Source: Vaginisenegalia massiliensis
GTDB lineage: Bacteria; Bacillota; Bacilli; Lactobacillales; Aerococcaceae
Length of the DNA: 64,000 nt
Direction of reading: 5' to 3'
Assembly (NCBI RefSeq): GCF_900604935.1
Contig: NZ_UWPC01000005.1
Location: 82,219 to 146,218, forward strand
The translations under genes were made by a program, and so were the position numbers. A model generated the notes under the pieces. The model was given only the letters and a program-made list of their open reading frames with translations, did not search any database and was not told where the DNA came from. Below are positions 36,244 through 44,886 of this stretch, in pieces. Position 1 is the stretch's first letter; each line of letters begins with the position of its first letter.

Positions 36244-36270
36244 TTATACAGACTCATTTGAATATTGCAA
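36243..36270 (-). promoter_or_regulatory. Promoter of the marR-ABC operon
   Basis: Minus-strand -35 TTGCAA (36265-36270), 16-bp spacer, -10 TATAAT (36243-36248). Confidence 0.65.
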
Positions 36271-36355
36271 GAAAAAAATGGTGCACCCTTCCTCACCTAA
36301 ATTCGCAGATGATACAATAATGTTATCAAGCTGTTATTTATTTTGGCGATAAATC

Positions 36356-36364
36356 TGCTACAAT
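36356..36364 (+). promoter_or_regulatory. Extended -10 promoter of the 36420 gene
   Basis: TGCTACAAT lies about 55 bp before the start codon; no clear -35. Confidence 0.4.
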
Positions 36365-36419
36365 AGGGCGGAATGGCTTAAGCCAAATGCTAAAAATTGA
36401 ACCACGAAAGGATCATCTT

Positions 36420-37118
36420 ATGTATAAAAAAATAACGCTCTTTATTGTCTCGCTCATTGCTTTATCTGGTCTCTTATGGCTCTATCTTCACCCGACGAGC
36501 CTTAACCTAGCACCTAAAAATCCAAAAGAAGCTCAGTCCAATCAAATGAGCCTTCACTCCACCACTCAAGAAGTGACCACTTTGGATCAGGCGGCTAAAC
36601 AAAAGTTAGCCGAAGAAAATGCCCACACACCTCTCTTTAAAGAAGAAAAGGTGATGGGCCAATCTGAATACGGTCTTTCAAGCACCCCAGCCAGTCTAAG
36701 CCTAGCCGATATCCAAGCCGCCTTAGACCAATATTATACGGATAAATTTTCACCTGAAGAAAAGAAAAACTCCCAAACGCCTCTAGACCAACAAATTTTG
36801 GCTGACTTGCAAACAAGCCTTGATCAAGATGCTGCTCTTAGTGGCTTGGGTGCCAAAGTCGATCAAATTGAAATGAAACTTGGCCAAGATAATATCTATG
36901 TACCCCGCATCGTAGTCCCATCTACCTATCGCCAAGCTAATCAAATTGATCAAGACAATGATATCCATTTGATGAATGCCGTTCTCACAGAAGTTGGAAA
37001 TCGTTTGGTTTTACTTTGCTACTATAATGAAGATAATAAACAAGTTATTCCTTATAATTTGTCCAGTGGATCAACACCGCTCTTCTTCAATGATAAATCA
37101 CCTGAAACCCAACCTTAA
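36420..37118 (+). CDS. Membrane-anchored extracellular protein of unknown function (232 aa)
   Basis: I do not recognise this protein. It has an N-terminal hydrophobic anchor (about 5-22, ITLFIVSLIALSGLLWLYL) after MYKK, so it is probably a type II membrane or secreted protein. The rest is polar and Gln/Lys/Asp-rich (DLQTSLDQDAALSGLG), with a C-terminal stretch of beta-like segments (NRLVLLCYYNEDNKQVIPYNL). AAAGG sits 8 bp before the ATG at 36420; the frame opens 33 bp earlier but has no site there. It is transcribed divergently from the marR operon and converges on rpoN. Confidence 0.75.
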   Translation: MYKKITLFIVSLIALSGLLWLYLHPTSLNLAPKNPKEAQSNQMSLHSTTQEVTTLDQAAKQKLAEENAHTPLFKEEKVMGQSEYGLSSTPASLSLADIQAALDQYYTDKFSPEEKKNSQTPLDQQILADLQTSLDQDAALSGLGAKVDQIEMKLGQDNIYVPRIVVPSTYRQANQIDQDNDIHLMNAVLTEVGNRLVLLCYYNEDNKQVIPYNLSSGSTPLFFNDKSPETQP

Positions 37119-37140
37119 TATCCTAAAATTGTTGCTCGAT

Positions 37141-37228
37141 AAAAAAGCATCCCTTCCTATTGGATGATATGTACCCCCTTTACTGTGTCCAGTAAAGAGG
37201 GTACATATCATGGAAAGGATGCTTTTTT
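37141..37228. terminator. Long bidirectional hairpin between convergent genes
   Basis: An 88-nt near-perfect hairpin. The outer stem AAAAAAGCATCC... pairs with ...GGATGCTTTTTT; the inner stem ATGATATGTACCC-CTTTACTG pairs with CAGTAAAG-GGGTACATATCAT across a TGTC loop. A 6-nt bulge and one mismatch separate the parts. Poly-A and poly-T ends allow termination in both directions, but it is far longer than the other terminators here. Confidence 0.75.
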
Positions 37229-37246
37229 GCTATCTCTTAATACGAA

Positions 37247-38557
37247 TTAATCGTCTAACATTTGCCGGAAATTACCCACCATTCGCTCACTAATAATAAT
37301 TTTCTTTGCTTCAAGTTCTTGGGCAATCTGCTGGTCTGTCCATTCAGGATAGTCACTAATTAACTTCAATACTAACTGTTTAATATGTAAAGCTGACAAG
37401 TGACTTCGGCCTACTTGATGGGTCGCATTAAAGAAATCCGTTAGCGGAACCACCAAACCTTCAATCGATAAGGCTTTATTCTGAACGGCTAAATTGACCA
37501 AAGATTCTGGAATTTGTAATTGGCGGGCAATCTTACGAGCAGAAAGAGGCTGCTTGGTTGAACAATCGCCCTGAAGATAGATCGCCTGTTCCCATATAAT
37601 TTGATAGGTAACATAGGCTAACAATTCTTGTCTTAATGTTAAGGCTTGGGCCAACGCTTGATACGCTTCCCGATGCTGACCACAATATACCTTCAATTCC
37701 GGATCATCTTGATTGAGCATTTCTTGATAATAAGAATCATTAAACGTTATTTTCGGCATAATCGCATGATTGACACTCATCAGAAGCTGATCATCTTGGT
37801 TGCTGAGAACTAAATCAGCTAGCGGACGTTCACTCATTTGATTATCAAACAAACTAGCCGGTTGAGCAGCCAAGGTATGATAATAATTAACGCAGGCTTG
37901 TATTTGTTCTTCATCAAAGCCCGTTTGAGCCTGAATGTAATCATAATCATGATTAACCAATTCAACAAAATAGGCCTCCAATAAGTAATAAGCAATAGAG
38001 GGCGACAACTCATCTTGTTCCGTCTGTAGCATTAAACATTCTTGTAGATCATATGCGCCAATACCTGCTGGCTCCAATTGTTTAAACAAGGTCATTGCAT
38101 CCAAGACAGTCCAAGTTGGCAGCTGAAGTTTCTTTGCCAGTTCCTGATAATCATAGGGTAGATACCCTCGTTGATCTAAATAATCCACTAATTTTACCAT
38201 GACATCACGGATATCAGTCTGCCGATAGAGCATGATTTGTTCAAACAGATAACTAGCTAAAGACTGTTGCGGACGATAAAGCGCCTGTAAACCTAGCTGA
38301 TGAGATCCGGGAGCTTTCGAAGCACTCTGACTAGAAGGAGACGTTGGAATTTGTGGATAAGTTAATTCTACAAAGGGATTTTCCAAAATCTTTTCTTCCA
38401 AATACTCCGTCAACTGTTGGCTATTCAAACCCAATATCTCTAACAACAACCGATTAGCCGCTAAAGCCGCTTGTGATGTTGTTTGATAAACCAAAGCTTC
38501 TTTCACGACGACTGGATTGTGACTTAGATTTAACCTTGGCTTATAACTATCGTCCAT
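37247..38557 (-). CDS. rpoN: RNA polymerase sigma-54 factor with divergent RpoN box
   Basis: Sigma factor that needs an ATP-driven activator and reads -24/-12 promoters; in Lactobacillales it mostly serves PTS sugar operons. Region I (about 20-60) is Gln/Leu-rich (QTTSQAALAANRLLLEIL, EKILENPFVEL). The core-binding domain follows and the HTH region reads VNLAVQNKALSIEGLVVPLTDFF. The C-terminal RpoN box, normally ARRTVAKYRE, reads SERMVGNFRQ. GAGGGGG is 6 bp before the Met at 38557, so the first 14 codons of the longer frame are dropped, giving 436 residues. No activator gene lies nearby. Confidence 0.88.
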   Translation of the reverse strand: MDDSYKPRLNLSHNPVVVKEALVYQTTSQAALAANRLLLEILGLNSQQLTEYLEEKILENPFVELTYPQIPTSPSSQSASKAPGSHQLGLQALYRPQQSLASYLFEQIMLYRQTDIRDVMVKLVDYLDQRGYLPYDYQELAKKLQLPTWTVLDAMTLFKQLEPAGIGAYDLQECLMLQTEQDELSPSIAYYLLEAYFVELVNHDYDYIQAQTGFDEEQIQACVNYYHTLAAQPASLFDNQMSERPLADLVLSNQDDQLLMSVNHAIMPKITFNDSYYQEMLNQDDPELKVYCGQHREAYQALAQALTLRQELLAYVTYQIIWEQAIYLQGDCSTKQPLSARKIARQLQIPESLVNLAVQNKALSIEGLVVPLTDFFNATHQVGRSHLSALHIKQLVLKLISDYPEWTDQQIAQELEAKKIIISERMVGNFRQMLDD

Positions 38558-38697
38558 ATTCATCCCCCTCAAACTCTTTCTTAGCTCCATTATAGTCAAA
38601 AAAATAAGACGGGTCTATCATAATTAAAGCGTTTTCTCAATAGTGGGATACGCCATCCCAACTTCACAACAAAAAAGTATAACCCTCCTACTTTCAT

Positions 38698-38742
38698 AAA
38701 AAAAGAGATTCAGCGGCTACCCTGAGCCACTAAATCTCTTCA
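38698..38742 (-). terminator. Terminator after the zinc-metallopeptidase gene
   Basis: Stem AGAGATTtAGtGGCT with AGCCgCTgAATCTCT, then TTTTTTT on the minus strand. Confidence 0.85.
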
Positions 38743-38773
38743 ATATTTTCTCTATTTTTATTTATCAATTATC

Positions 38774-39766
38774 TTATTGCGGTAAATCGATTTCGGAATT
38801 AAACGAGTCGCCGTGTTCAAAGTCGCCATATTGATAGCCGCGATTGAACCAACTTGTCCGTTGCTTAGCCGATCCGTGAGTAAAACTATCCGGAACAACC
38901 GTCCCATACGCAGCTTTCTGTAAGGTATCGTCTCCTACAGCAATAGCGGCTTGAATCGCCTCTTCTACGTCACCATCCTCAAGCACACCTTGTTGTTCAG
39001 CATATTTAGCCCATGCCCCTGCATAGTAATCCGCTTGGACTTCAAGCCGGACATTCAATTGATTACCTTCTTTTTCATTCAATTGACTTTTCAACTTCAC
39101 ATATTGATCCATGGTCCCGACTAATTTTTGCACATGGTGTCCTACCTCATGAGCCAAGACATAAGCCATCGCAAAATCACCAGGAGCTTTATATTTTTCT
39201 TTTAGTTCCCGATAGAAGGATAAGTCGATATAGACCTTTTCATCAGCAGGACAATAAAATGGGCCAGCCGCAGCCGTTGAAAAACCACAACCTGAGGTAT
39301 TCACTTGACCACTATAGACATGGAGAGTCGGGTTACGGTATTCCATTCCATGCTCTTTAAATTTCGCTGCCCACATATCTTCAGTAGAAGCTAAAACAGC
39401 AGACAAGAAGGCCATTTCAGGATCGGTGGCCTTATCGCCACCTTGTTCTTGAACGATATCATCTTGAGACTTCGTTTGGCCATCTTGATTAGAGCCAGAA
39501 CTTTGTTCAGTTGGCGGTACTGAAGAACCCCCTTGATCAAACATTCCGCCTAAACTGCTCAAGCCTCCACCCAGAAACATCACAACTAATAGAAGTAAAA
39601 TTAAGCCTTTGCCTCCCCGGCCGCTTAGAAGCATCGAAAGAATCAGACTAATTAAGCCTCCACCGCCACCACCTGAGCCCATCATTCCGCCAGGAAACCC
39701 TCCGGAAGATGAAGAATTACGAGCATCTTCAACATTAGAGCTTTGACGCATATTTTGCCATTTCAT
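38774..39766 (-). CDS. Neutral zinc metallopeptidase, YpfJ family
   Basis: Putative zinc protease anchored in the membrane. After a Gly/Ser-rich N-terminus (GGFPGGMMGSGGGGGGL) there is a hydrophobic segment (about 55-75), a second Ser/Gln-rich linker, and the catalytic domain with CGFSTAAAGPFYCPADEKVYID and VLAHEVGHHVQ (HExxH, about residue 205). The C-terminus has RLEVQADYYAGAWA (third ligand Glu region) and GSAKQRTSWFNRG, typical of the family. AAGGGTGAG precedes the ATG at 39766; a GTG three codons earlier lies on the site itself and is rejected. Confidence 0.9.
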   Translation of the reverse strand: MKWQNMRQSSNVEDARNSSSSGGFPGGMMGSGGGGGGLISLILSMLLSGRGGKGLILLLLVVMFLGGGLSSLGGMFDQGGSSVPPTEQSSGSNQDGQTKSQDDIVQEQGGDKATDPEMAFLSAVLASTEDMWAAKFKEHGMEYRNPTLHVYSGQVNTSGCGFSTAAAGPFYCPADEKVYIDLSFYRELKEKYKAPGDFAMAYVLAHEVGHHVQKLVGTMDQYVKLKSQLNEKEGNQLNVRLEVQADYYAGAWAKYAEQQGVLEDGDVEEAIQAAIAVGDDTLQKAAYGTVVPDSFTHGSAKQRTSWFNRGYQYGDFEHGDSFNSEIDLPQ

Positions 39767-39862
39767 TCCACTCACCCTTTTTCCTATGTTTACTTTAACT
39801 CATTCTTTTTCATAGACATATTATAATTGAAATTTTACGATAATTAAAAAGAAAACGCTTAG

Positions 39863-41410
39863 TCAAATAAAGGGAGCTAATAAACGTAGCACGGCATCCC
39901 ACAATTCTCCTAATTGTGACTGGTGAGTATCCGCCAAAAATATCTCATGCGCTTGAACTTGACTATCCTCGAAGTCTCGCCGAATATCCTGAATGATAGG
40001 TTGATAATAGAGTAAGCTCCCCACTTCAAAGTGTAAAAATAAAGAGCGAAAATCAAGATTTATCGAACCCACAACCGCAATATTATCATCGGAAACAAAG
40101 GTTTTTGCATGCACAAAGCCTGGTGTATATTCAAAAATACGAACTCCTGCATGCAATAAGTGTGGATAAAAGGACCTCGTCAAACGGAAAACCAAATTCT
40201 TATCCGGAATCCCCGGCACCATCAGGCGAACATCAATGCCCCGCTTAGCTGCCATCATCAGGGCATTTTCCATTTCGTAAGAAATCACTAGGTAAGGCGT
40301 ATAAATATAAACATAGTCAGTCGCCATATTTAGTATTTGTCGATAGATATTCTCTGCTAAAGGTTCAGTATCTAAAGGTGAGTCGCCAAATGGTTGAATG
40401 AAAGCCTTGGCCGCTCCATATGATTCCAGTCTAGGTTCATCTTGCTTGGACAGACGCCGAAAATCACGAAAATGAACATCCAAAGGAAAATAGGCATTCC
40501 ACATCTCTAAAAACAAATAAGTCAAACTCCAGACTGAATCTCCTGCTAAACGAATCATATTATCCTTCCAATAGCCAAAGCGCGTAACACGGTTAATATA
40601 TTCATCAGCTAGATTTAACCCACCCGTGTAGGCTACTTTCCCATCGATAATCACGATTTTACGGTGGTCGCGGGTGTTAACAGCTAAGGAAATGACCGGA
40701 GTAAAAGGATTAAATTTCAATGTTTTTATCCCTTTACGATCCATTTGCTGATCGAAATCATCAGGTAAACGAATCAAACAGCCAAAATCATCATAGATTA
40801 AGCGCACATCAAGTCCCTCAGCTGCTTTTTGGGCCAATATATCAAAGACAGCATGACTAAATTCCCCATAATCGATAATGAAAAATTCCAGGAAAATGAA
40901 TTCTTTTGCCTGTCGTAAATCTTCTAAAAGAGGATCCATCAAAGATTCCCCATTTGGATAATAGGTCACCTCGCGATCCAAATATAGAGGCAGCCCAGTC
41001 TGACTTTCAACGTAAGTCGCTAGCCCTTCATAATGAGGATTAATTTGGCGTAAGGCTGATTTGACTGAAGGTAAATCGCATAACCCCTCGCAATGCAACT
41101 TTGATTGCGCTTTAATCTGTTGCGAAAGTTGTTTTGTTGGACGCTTATTACCGACCAATAAATACAAAAGACCCCCAAAAATTGGCAACAAAGCTACCAA
41201 AATGATCCAAGATAATTGATAAGCCGGATTCTCCCCCTTATTAATTAAATATAAAATCATCAAAAAAGAAAAACTAACGAAGACAATATTAATCCATACA
41301 GAATAATCAACTATATTAGAAAAAATAATCACTAACCAAATGACCTGAACTAGGAGAATTAAGCCAAGCGCTACTAATCGTCCAGTTGATAAAAATCGTC
41401 GATGCTTCAT
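39863..41410 (-). CDS. cls: Cardiolipin synthase
   Basis: Joins two phosphatidylglycerol molecules into cardiolipin at the membrane. The 515-residue protein has two N-terminal membrane segments (about 10-32 and 40-60) plus a third hydrophobic stretch, then two phospholipase D (HKD) motifs: TRDHRKIVIIDGKVAYTGG in the first half and FVHAKTFVSDDNIAVVGSINLD in the second. The longest frame starts 60 bp earlier; GGAGGG lies about 9 bp before the Met at 41410 (MKHRRFLS), which gives the normal family length. It is transcribed alone. Confidence 0.93.
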   Translation of the reverse strand: MKHRRFLSTGRLVALGLILLVQVIWLVIIFSNIVDYSVWINIVFVSFSFLMILYLINKGENPAYQLSWIILVALLPIFGGLLYLLVGNKRPTKQLSQQIKAQSKLHCEGLCDLPSVKSALRQINPHYEGLATYVESQTGLPLYLDREVTYYPNGESLMDPLLEDLRQAKEFIFLEFFIIDYGEFSHAVFDILAQKAAEGLDVRLIYDDFGCLIRLPDDFDQQMDRKGIKTLKFNPFTPVISLAVNTRDHRKIVIIDGKVAYTGGLNLADEYINRVTRFGYWKDNMIRLAGDSVWSLTYLFLEMWNAYFPLDVHFRDFRRLSKQDEPRLESYGAAKAFIQPFGDSPLDTEPLAENIYRQILNMATDYVYIYTPYLVISYEMENALMMAAKRGIDVRLMVPGIPDKNLVFRLTRSFYPHLLHAGVRIFEYTPGFVHAKTFVSDDNIAVVGSINLDFRSLFLHFEVGSLLYYQPIIQDIRRDFEDSQVQAHEIFLADTHQSQLGELWDAVLRLLAPFI

Positions 41411-41507
41411 TATGACCGCCCTCCTTCCTATTCTTAACCGCATTATACCGTTAAGCCCTAACTGACTCAATAGGACTTAAAACGGACTCCAGACTCAAAA
41501 ACAAATA

Positions 41508-41551
41508 AAAAAACGCAAACCGAATCTAGCATCTGCTAGAATCGATTTGCG
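41508..41551 (-). terminator. Terminator after tkt
   Basis: Stem CGCAAATCGATTCTAGCA / TGCTAGATTCGGTTTGCG, followed on the minus strand by TTTTTTTATTTG. Confidence 0.85.
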
Positions 41552-41615
41552 AGAGTGATAGATTTAATCCAAATTCTCCCCCTATCAAGGGGCAAATTGG
41601 GTAATGTGTTAAGAA

Positions 41616-43613
41616 TTAATCTAAATTCAAATAGGTATTCACTACATTGTCAACTGTAAAGCCAAAATGTTCCATGACTTTTTCACCTGGTCCGGAAGCG
41701 CCGAATCCATCAATGCCGACGCTTGCTCCTTTATGGCCAAGATATTTAGCCCAACCAAAAGTTGAAGCCATTTCAATGGATACCCGTTTGCTCACAGCTT
41801 GCGGTAACACTGACTCACGATAAGCCGCATCTTGTTCGTCAAAGAGATTTTGCGATGGCATCGACACAACAGCCACATCATGACCTTGTTTAGCTAAGGC
41901 TGCTTGTGCTTGGATAGCTAAAGCCACTTCTGATCCCGTTGCAATTAAGATACCTTGCGCTGGTTGTGATTGACTTGGCGATACAACGTAAGCCCCTTTG
42001 CGAACCCCCTCTTCAGCTAAACTTTGACTAGTCGCTAAAACAGGAAGGTTTTGGCGTGATAAAACTAACATAGTTGGTCGATCTTGAGACTCAACAGCCA
42101 CTTTCCAAGCAGCAAAGGTTTCATTAACATCAGCTGGGCGAATTACATTTAAATTTGGTGTTGCCCGGAAGGCCGCTAATTGTTCAATCGGCTCATGAGT
42201 TGGGCCATCTTCACCAACCGCAATGGAATCATGGGTCATAACATAAGTTACTGGTAATTTAGCTAAAGCAGAAAGACGAACAGCTGGTTTTAGATAATCA
42301 GCGAAAACAAAGAAAGTTCCGCCATAGATTTTGCTGCCTCCATGTAAAGCGACCCCATTCATCATCGCTCCCATAGCAAATTCACGCACACCAAACCAAA
42401 TATTACGCCCTTGGCGATTGTCTGGCATGAAATCATTATCAGCGTTGTTCATCGTTTTGTTAGATCCAGAAAGGTCCGCTGAACCACCCCAGAAGAATGG
42501 TAAGTTTTGACCTAAAACTTGAATAGCTTTACCACTTGAGTTACGAGAAGCATCGGCTTTGGTTTCTGCTCCAACATAAGTTAGGCCTTGATCATAGTTG
42601 GCAGGTAATTGACCGGCAAAAGCAGCCAATAAGTCTTGAGCTTTTTCTGGATAAGCTTCTTGATAAGCTTTGAAGCCTTCTTGCCACGCTTGATAAGCAG
42701 CAAAACCACGTTCTTGCATCTTGCTTTGGAACAATTCTCGAGCCACTTGGGGAACAGTGAAGTCTTCTTCAACCCATTGGTAAGTTGCTTTAGTTGCAGC
42801 CCATGCATCAGCGCCAAGAGGAGCCCCGTGGACTTTGCTCGTTCCAGCATTTGGGGCACCGAAACCAATAACTGTTTTGATTTCAATGATACTTGGCTGA
42901 TTAGTCACCGCTTTGGCTGCTTCAATGGCTTGCGAGATAGCATTCAAATCATTACCATCAGTCACCTTTTGATAGTGCCAGTTTTGTGCTTCAAAACGCC
43001 CTTTAATATCTTCAACAAAGGCTTGTTTTAATTCACCGTCTAGCGAAATATCATTACTATCATAAAGCACAACTAACTTGCCTAGTTCTTGTTTACCGGC
43101 AAAAGAGCAAGCTTCGTAAGAAATACCTTCCATTAAATCGCCATCACCACATAAAGCGTAGGTGTAATGATCGATAATACTGTGATCGGCTGTATTGTAT
43201 TGAGCAGCTAAATGCGCTTCTGCTAAAGCCATACCCACAGCCTGAGCAATCCCTTGACCTAAAGGTCCTGTAGTTGCTTCTACCCCTGGTGTGTGGCCGA
43301 ACTCTGGGTGGCCAGGTGTTAAAGAACCCAATTGACGGAATTGTTTCAAGTCATCAATACTCACTTTAAAGCCAGCAGCATGTAATAAACTATATAACAA
43401 GGCTGAGCCATGACCAGCTGACAAAACAAAGCGGTCACGGTTTAGCCAATCTTCTGCTTGAGCTGTAATATTCAAATGCCCTGCCCACAAAGCATAGGCC
43501 ATAGGCGCTGCTCCTAATGGCAAGCCAGGGTGACCCGAGTTAGCTGCCTCAATTTGGGTAACACTCAACGAACGTAAGCTATTGACAGCAATTAAATCTT
43601 TTTCATTAAACAT
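41616..43613 (-). CDS. tkt: Transketolase
   Basis: Thiamine-diphosphate enzyme of the pentose phosphate pathway that moves two-carbon units between sugar phosphates. The 665-residue protein has the N-terminal ThDP region (GHPGLPLGAAPMAYALW, GHGSALLYSLLH), the GDGDLMEGISYEA motif, the pyrimidine domain (THDSIAVGEDGPTHEPIEQ) and the C-terminal domain (GATGPGEKVMEHFGF variant reading GASGPGEKV). AAGGAGG precedes the ATG. It follows the TIM-barrel gene by 25 bp and so belongs to that operon. Confidence 0.96.
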   Translation of the reverse strand: MFNEKDLIAVNSLRSLSVTQIEAANSGHPGLPLGAAPMAYALWAGHLNITAQAEDWLNRDRFVLSAGHGSALLYSLLHAAGFKVSIDDLKQFRQLGSLTPGHPEFGHTPGVEATTGPLGQGIAQAVGMALAEAHLAAQYNTADHSIIDHYTYALCGDGDLMEGISYEACSFAGKQELGKLVVLYDSNDISLDGELKQAFVEDIKGRFEAQNWHYQKVTDGNDLNAISQAIEAAKAVTNQPSIIEIKTVIGFGAPNAGTSKVHGAPLGADAWAATKATYQWVEEDFTVPQVARELFQSKMQERGFAAYQAWQEGFKAYQEAYPEKAQDLLAAFAGQLPANYDQGLTYVGAETKADASRNSSGKAIQVLGQNLPFFWGGSADLSGSNKTMNNADNDFMPDNRQGRNIWFGVREFAMGAMMNGVALHGGSKIYGGTFFVFADYLKPAVRLSALAKLPVTYVMTHDSIAVGEDGPTHEPIEQLAAFRATPNLNVIRPADVNETFAAWKVAVESQDRPTMLVLSRQNLPVLATSQSLAEEGVRKGAYVVSPSQSQPAQGILIATGSEVALAIQAQAALAKQGHDVAVVSMPSQNLFDEQDAAYRESVLPQAVSKRVSIEMASTFGWAKYLGHKGASVGIDGFGASGPGEKVMEHFGFTVDNVVNTYLNLD

Positions 43614-43638
43614 ATGGTTCCTCCTTATTTATCTTAAC

Positions 43639-44484
43639 CTATTTAGTTGCTTCTTCATCCACAATCTCTTGTCTAGCTTCATCATCATGAACACGATCGC
43701 GGTATTTATCCATGACTGTCGCGAAAATATCTGCCGTTGTAGGGGGTGTATAGGTAATGGCATTGGCGCCTGCTTCAATAGTTGCTAAGATGGATTCCCC
43801 ATTGGGACCCCCCGTGGCAATAATTGGAAATTCAGGCCCTAATTCATGGCGGAGATGGCGAACTAATTCAACCGTTTTACTGCCACCCGACACATTGAAC
43901 ATATCGGCTCCTGCCTCTTTCTTAGCCATAAAATCGTCAGCAAAGCTCGAGATAGTTGCAATGACTGGCACATCTACTTGCGCCTTAATCTCGGCAATCA
44001 CCTCAGGAGCCATGGGGGCATTCACAACGACACCATAGGCACCCAACTGTTCGGCCTGAAAGGCCAAGTTAACACTTCGTTGACCGGTGGTTAGGCCTCC
44101 ACCCACGCCGACAAACACCGGCACAGATGCGCAGGAAATGATTGCTTGCATAATCACTGATTGAGGTGTAAATGGATAGACAGCAATTACAGATCCCGCA
44201 TTAGAGTTACGAATCAAGGCCACATCGGTTGAAAACAAAAGCGACTTAATTCGTTTACCAAACACCTTAATCCCAGAAGCCTTATATATTTCATGAGGAA
44301 CTTCGACAATCCGATTGCGCAGACTCGATTGGAATTCAGGAACTTTTTTATCCCATTCGACTTCTACTTGAGTCAAGACCACGTGCGACTCATGGTCTTT
44401 ATCCTCTTCAACGGTAATTGCTTCATAAGAGCTCGCTTCAGGTAAAAAACCGGAAAAACCTTCCCGTAATTCCTTATCTGTCAT
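43639..44484 (-). CDS. TIM-barrel protein of unknown substrate
   Basis: I cannot name the reaction. The 281-residue protein shows features of a phosphate-binding (beta/alpha)8 barrel: VGVGGGLTTGQRS (about 127-139), GAYGVVVNAPMAP, DVPVIATISSFADDF, AGADMFNVSGGSKT and IIATGGPNGESILATIEAGANAITYTPPT. These recall the IMP dehydrogenase/GMP reductase, NanE and dihydroorotate-dehydrogenase superfamily, but no catalytic Cys loop is seen. Related proteins are usually labelled hydrolase or hypothetical. It lies between a tiny Cys-containing protein gene and tkt in one operon, suggesting a sugar-phosphate substrate (inference). Confidence 0.75.
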   Translation of the reverse strand: MTDKELREGFSGFLPEASSYEAITVEEDKDHESHVVLTQVEVEWDKKVPEFQSSLRNRIVEVPHEIYKASGIKVFGKRIKSLLFSTDVALIRNSNAGSVIAVYPFTPQSVIMQAIISCASVPVFVGVGGGLTTGQRSVNLAFQAEQLGAYGVVVNAPMAPEVIAEIKAQVDVPVIATISSFADDFMAKKEAGADMFNVSGGSKTVELVRHLRHELGPEFPIIATGGPNGESILATIEAGANAITYTPPTTADIFATVMDKYRDRVHDDEARQEIVDEEATK

Positions 44485-44503
44485 TGTTCATCCCCTTTTC
44501 CCT

Positions 44504-44689
44504 TTATTCATCTTCAGCGTGTAATCCTTTAAGCAAGGCTTGAAAGTCTTCTTCTGAAGTCACTACTTGAAATGCTGTATCCACGCATCCCACACATTGT
44601 GGGTCTGAAAATGTTTCTTGGTTTACATTTTCAACATCCAATTCCTGTTGATCAACACAAGACCAGCCAATTCCTTCTTCCTTTGTCAT
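44504..44689 (-). CDS. Small cysteine-containing protein (61 aa), function unknown
   Basis: A short acidic protein that opens the transketolase operon. It contains three cysteines, one in GWSCVDQ and a CxxC-like pair in PQCVGCVD, which could bind metal or act in redox chemistry. The frame begins at 44719, but that ATG is part of the TATAATG promoter element; AGGAGGG lies 7 bp before the Met at 44689 (MTKEEGIGW), which is the start chosen. The stop is 19 bp before the TIM-barrel gene. Coding status is supported by the site, the promoter and the operon spacing. Confidence 0.7.
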   Translation of the reverse strand: MTKEEGIGWSCVDQQELDVENVNQETFSDPQCVGCVDTAFQVVTSEEDFQALLKGLHAEDE

Positions 44690-44717
44690 GAGGATCCCTC
44701 CTAAAAAGTCTGACTTC

Positions 44718-44746
44718 ATTATATCAAAGTTTGAATATGATGTCTG
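44718..44746 (-). promoter_or_regulatory. Promoter of the 61-aa protein / TIM-barrel / tkt operon
   Basis: Minus-strand -10 TATAAT (44718-44723) with TG one base upstream (extended), 17-bp spacer, and -35 CAGACA (44741-44746). Confidence 0.65.
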
Positions 44747-44788
44747 AGCTTTATCTGTTTTTTTTAGACGAATTTACGATAAATCGAC

Positions 44789-44816
44789 AAAAAAACCTAG
44801 GTCATGGGGACCTAGG
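44789..44816 (-). terminator. Terminator after the ArsR-family gene
   Basis: Stem CCTAGGTC/GACCTAGG with a 5-nt loop, followed on the minus strand by TTTTTTT. Confidence 0.85.
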
Positions 44817-44886
44817 CTCGTTTAGATAAAATCGATTAATTTATGTATATTCAACACTGTCTTAGAAAGCCTCAACTAAGGACCTT

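Noticed and set aside
39013..39360. 115-codon plus-strand frame opposite the zinc metallopeptidase gene
   Set aside because: It is antisense to a well-supported gene and has no ribosome-binding site.
42636..43031. 131-codon plus-strand frame opposite tkt
   Set aside because: It is antisense to transketolase coding sequence with clear motifs.
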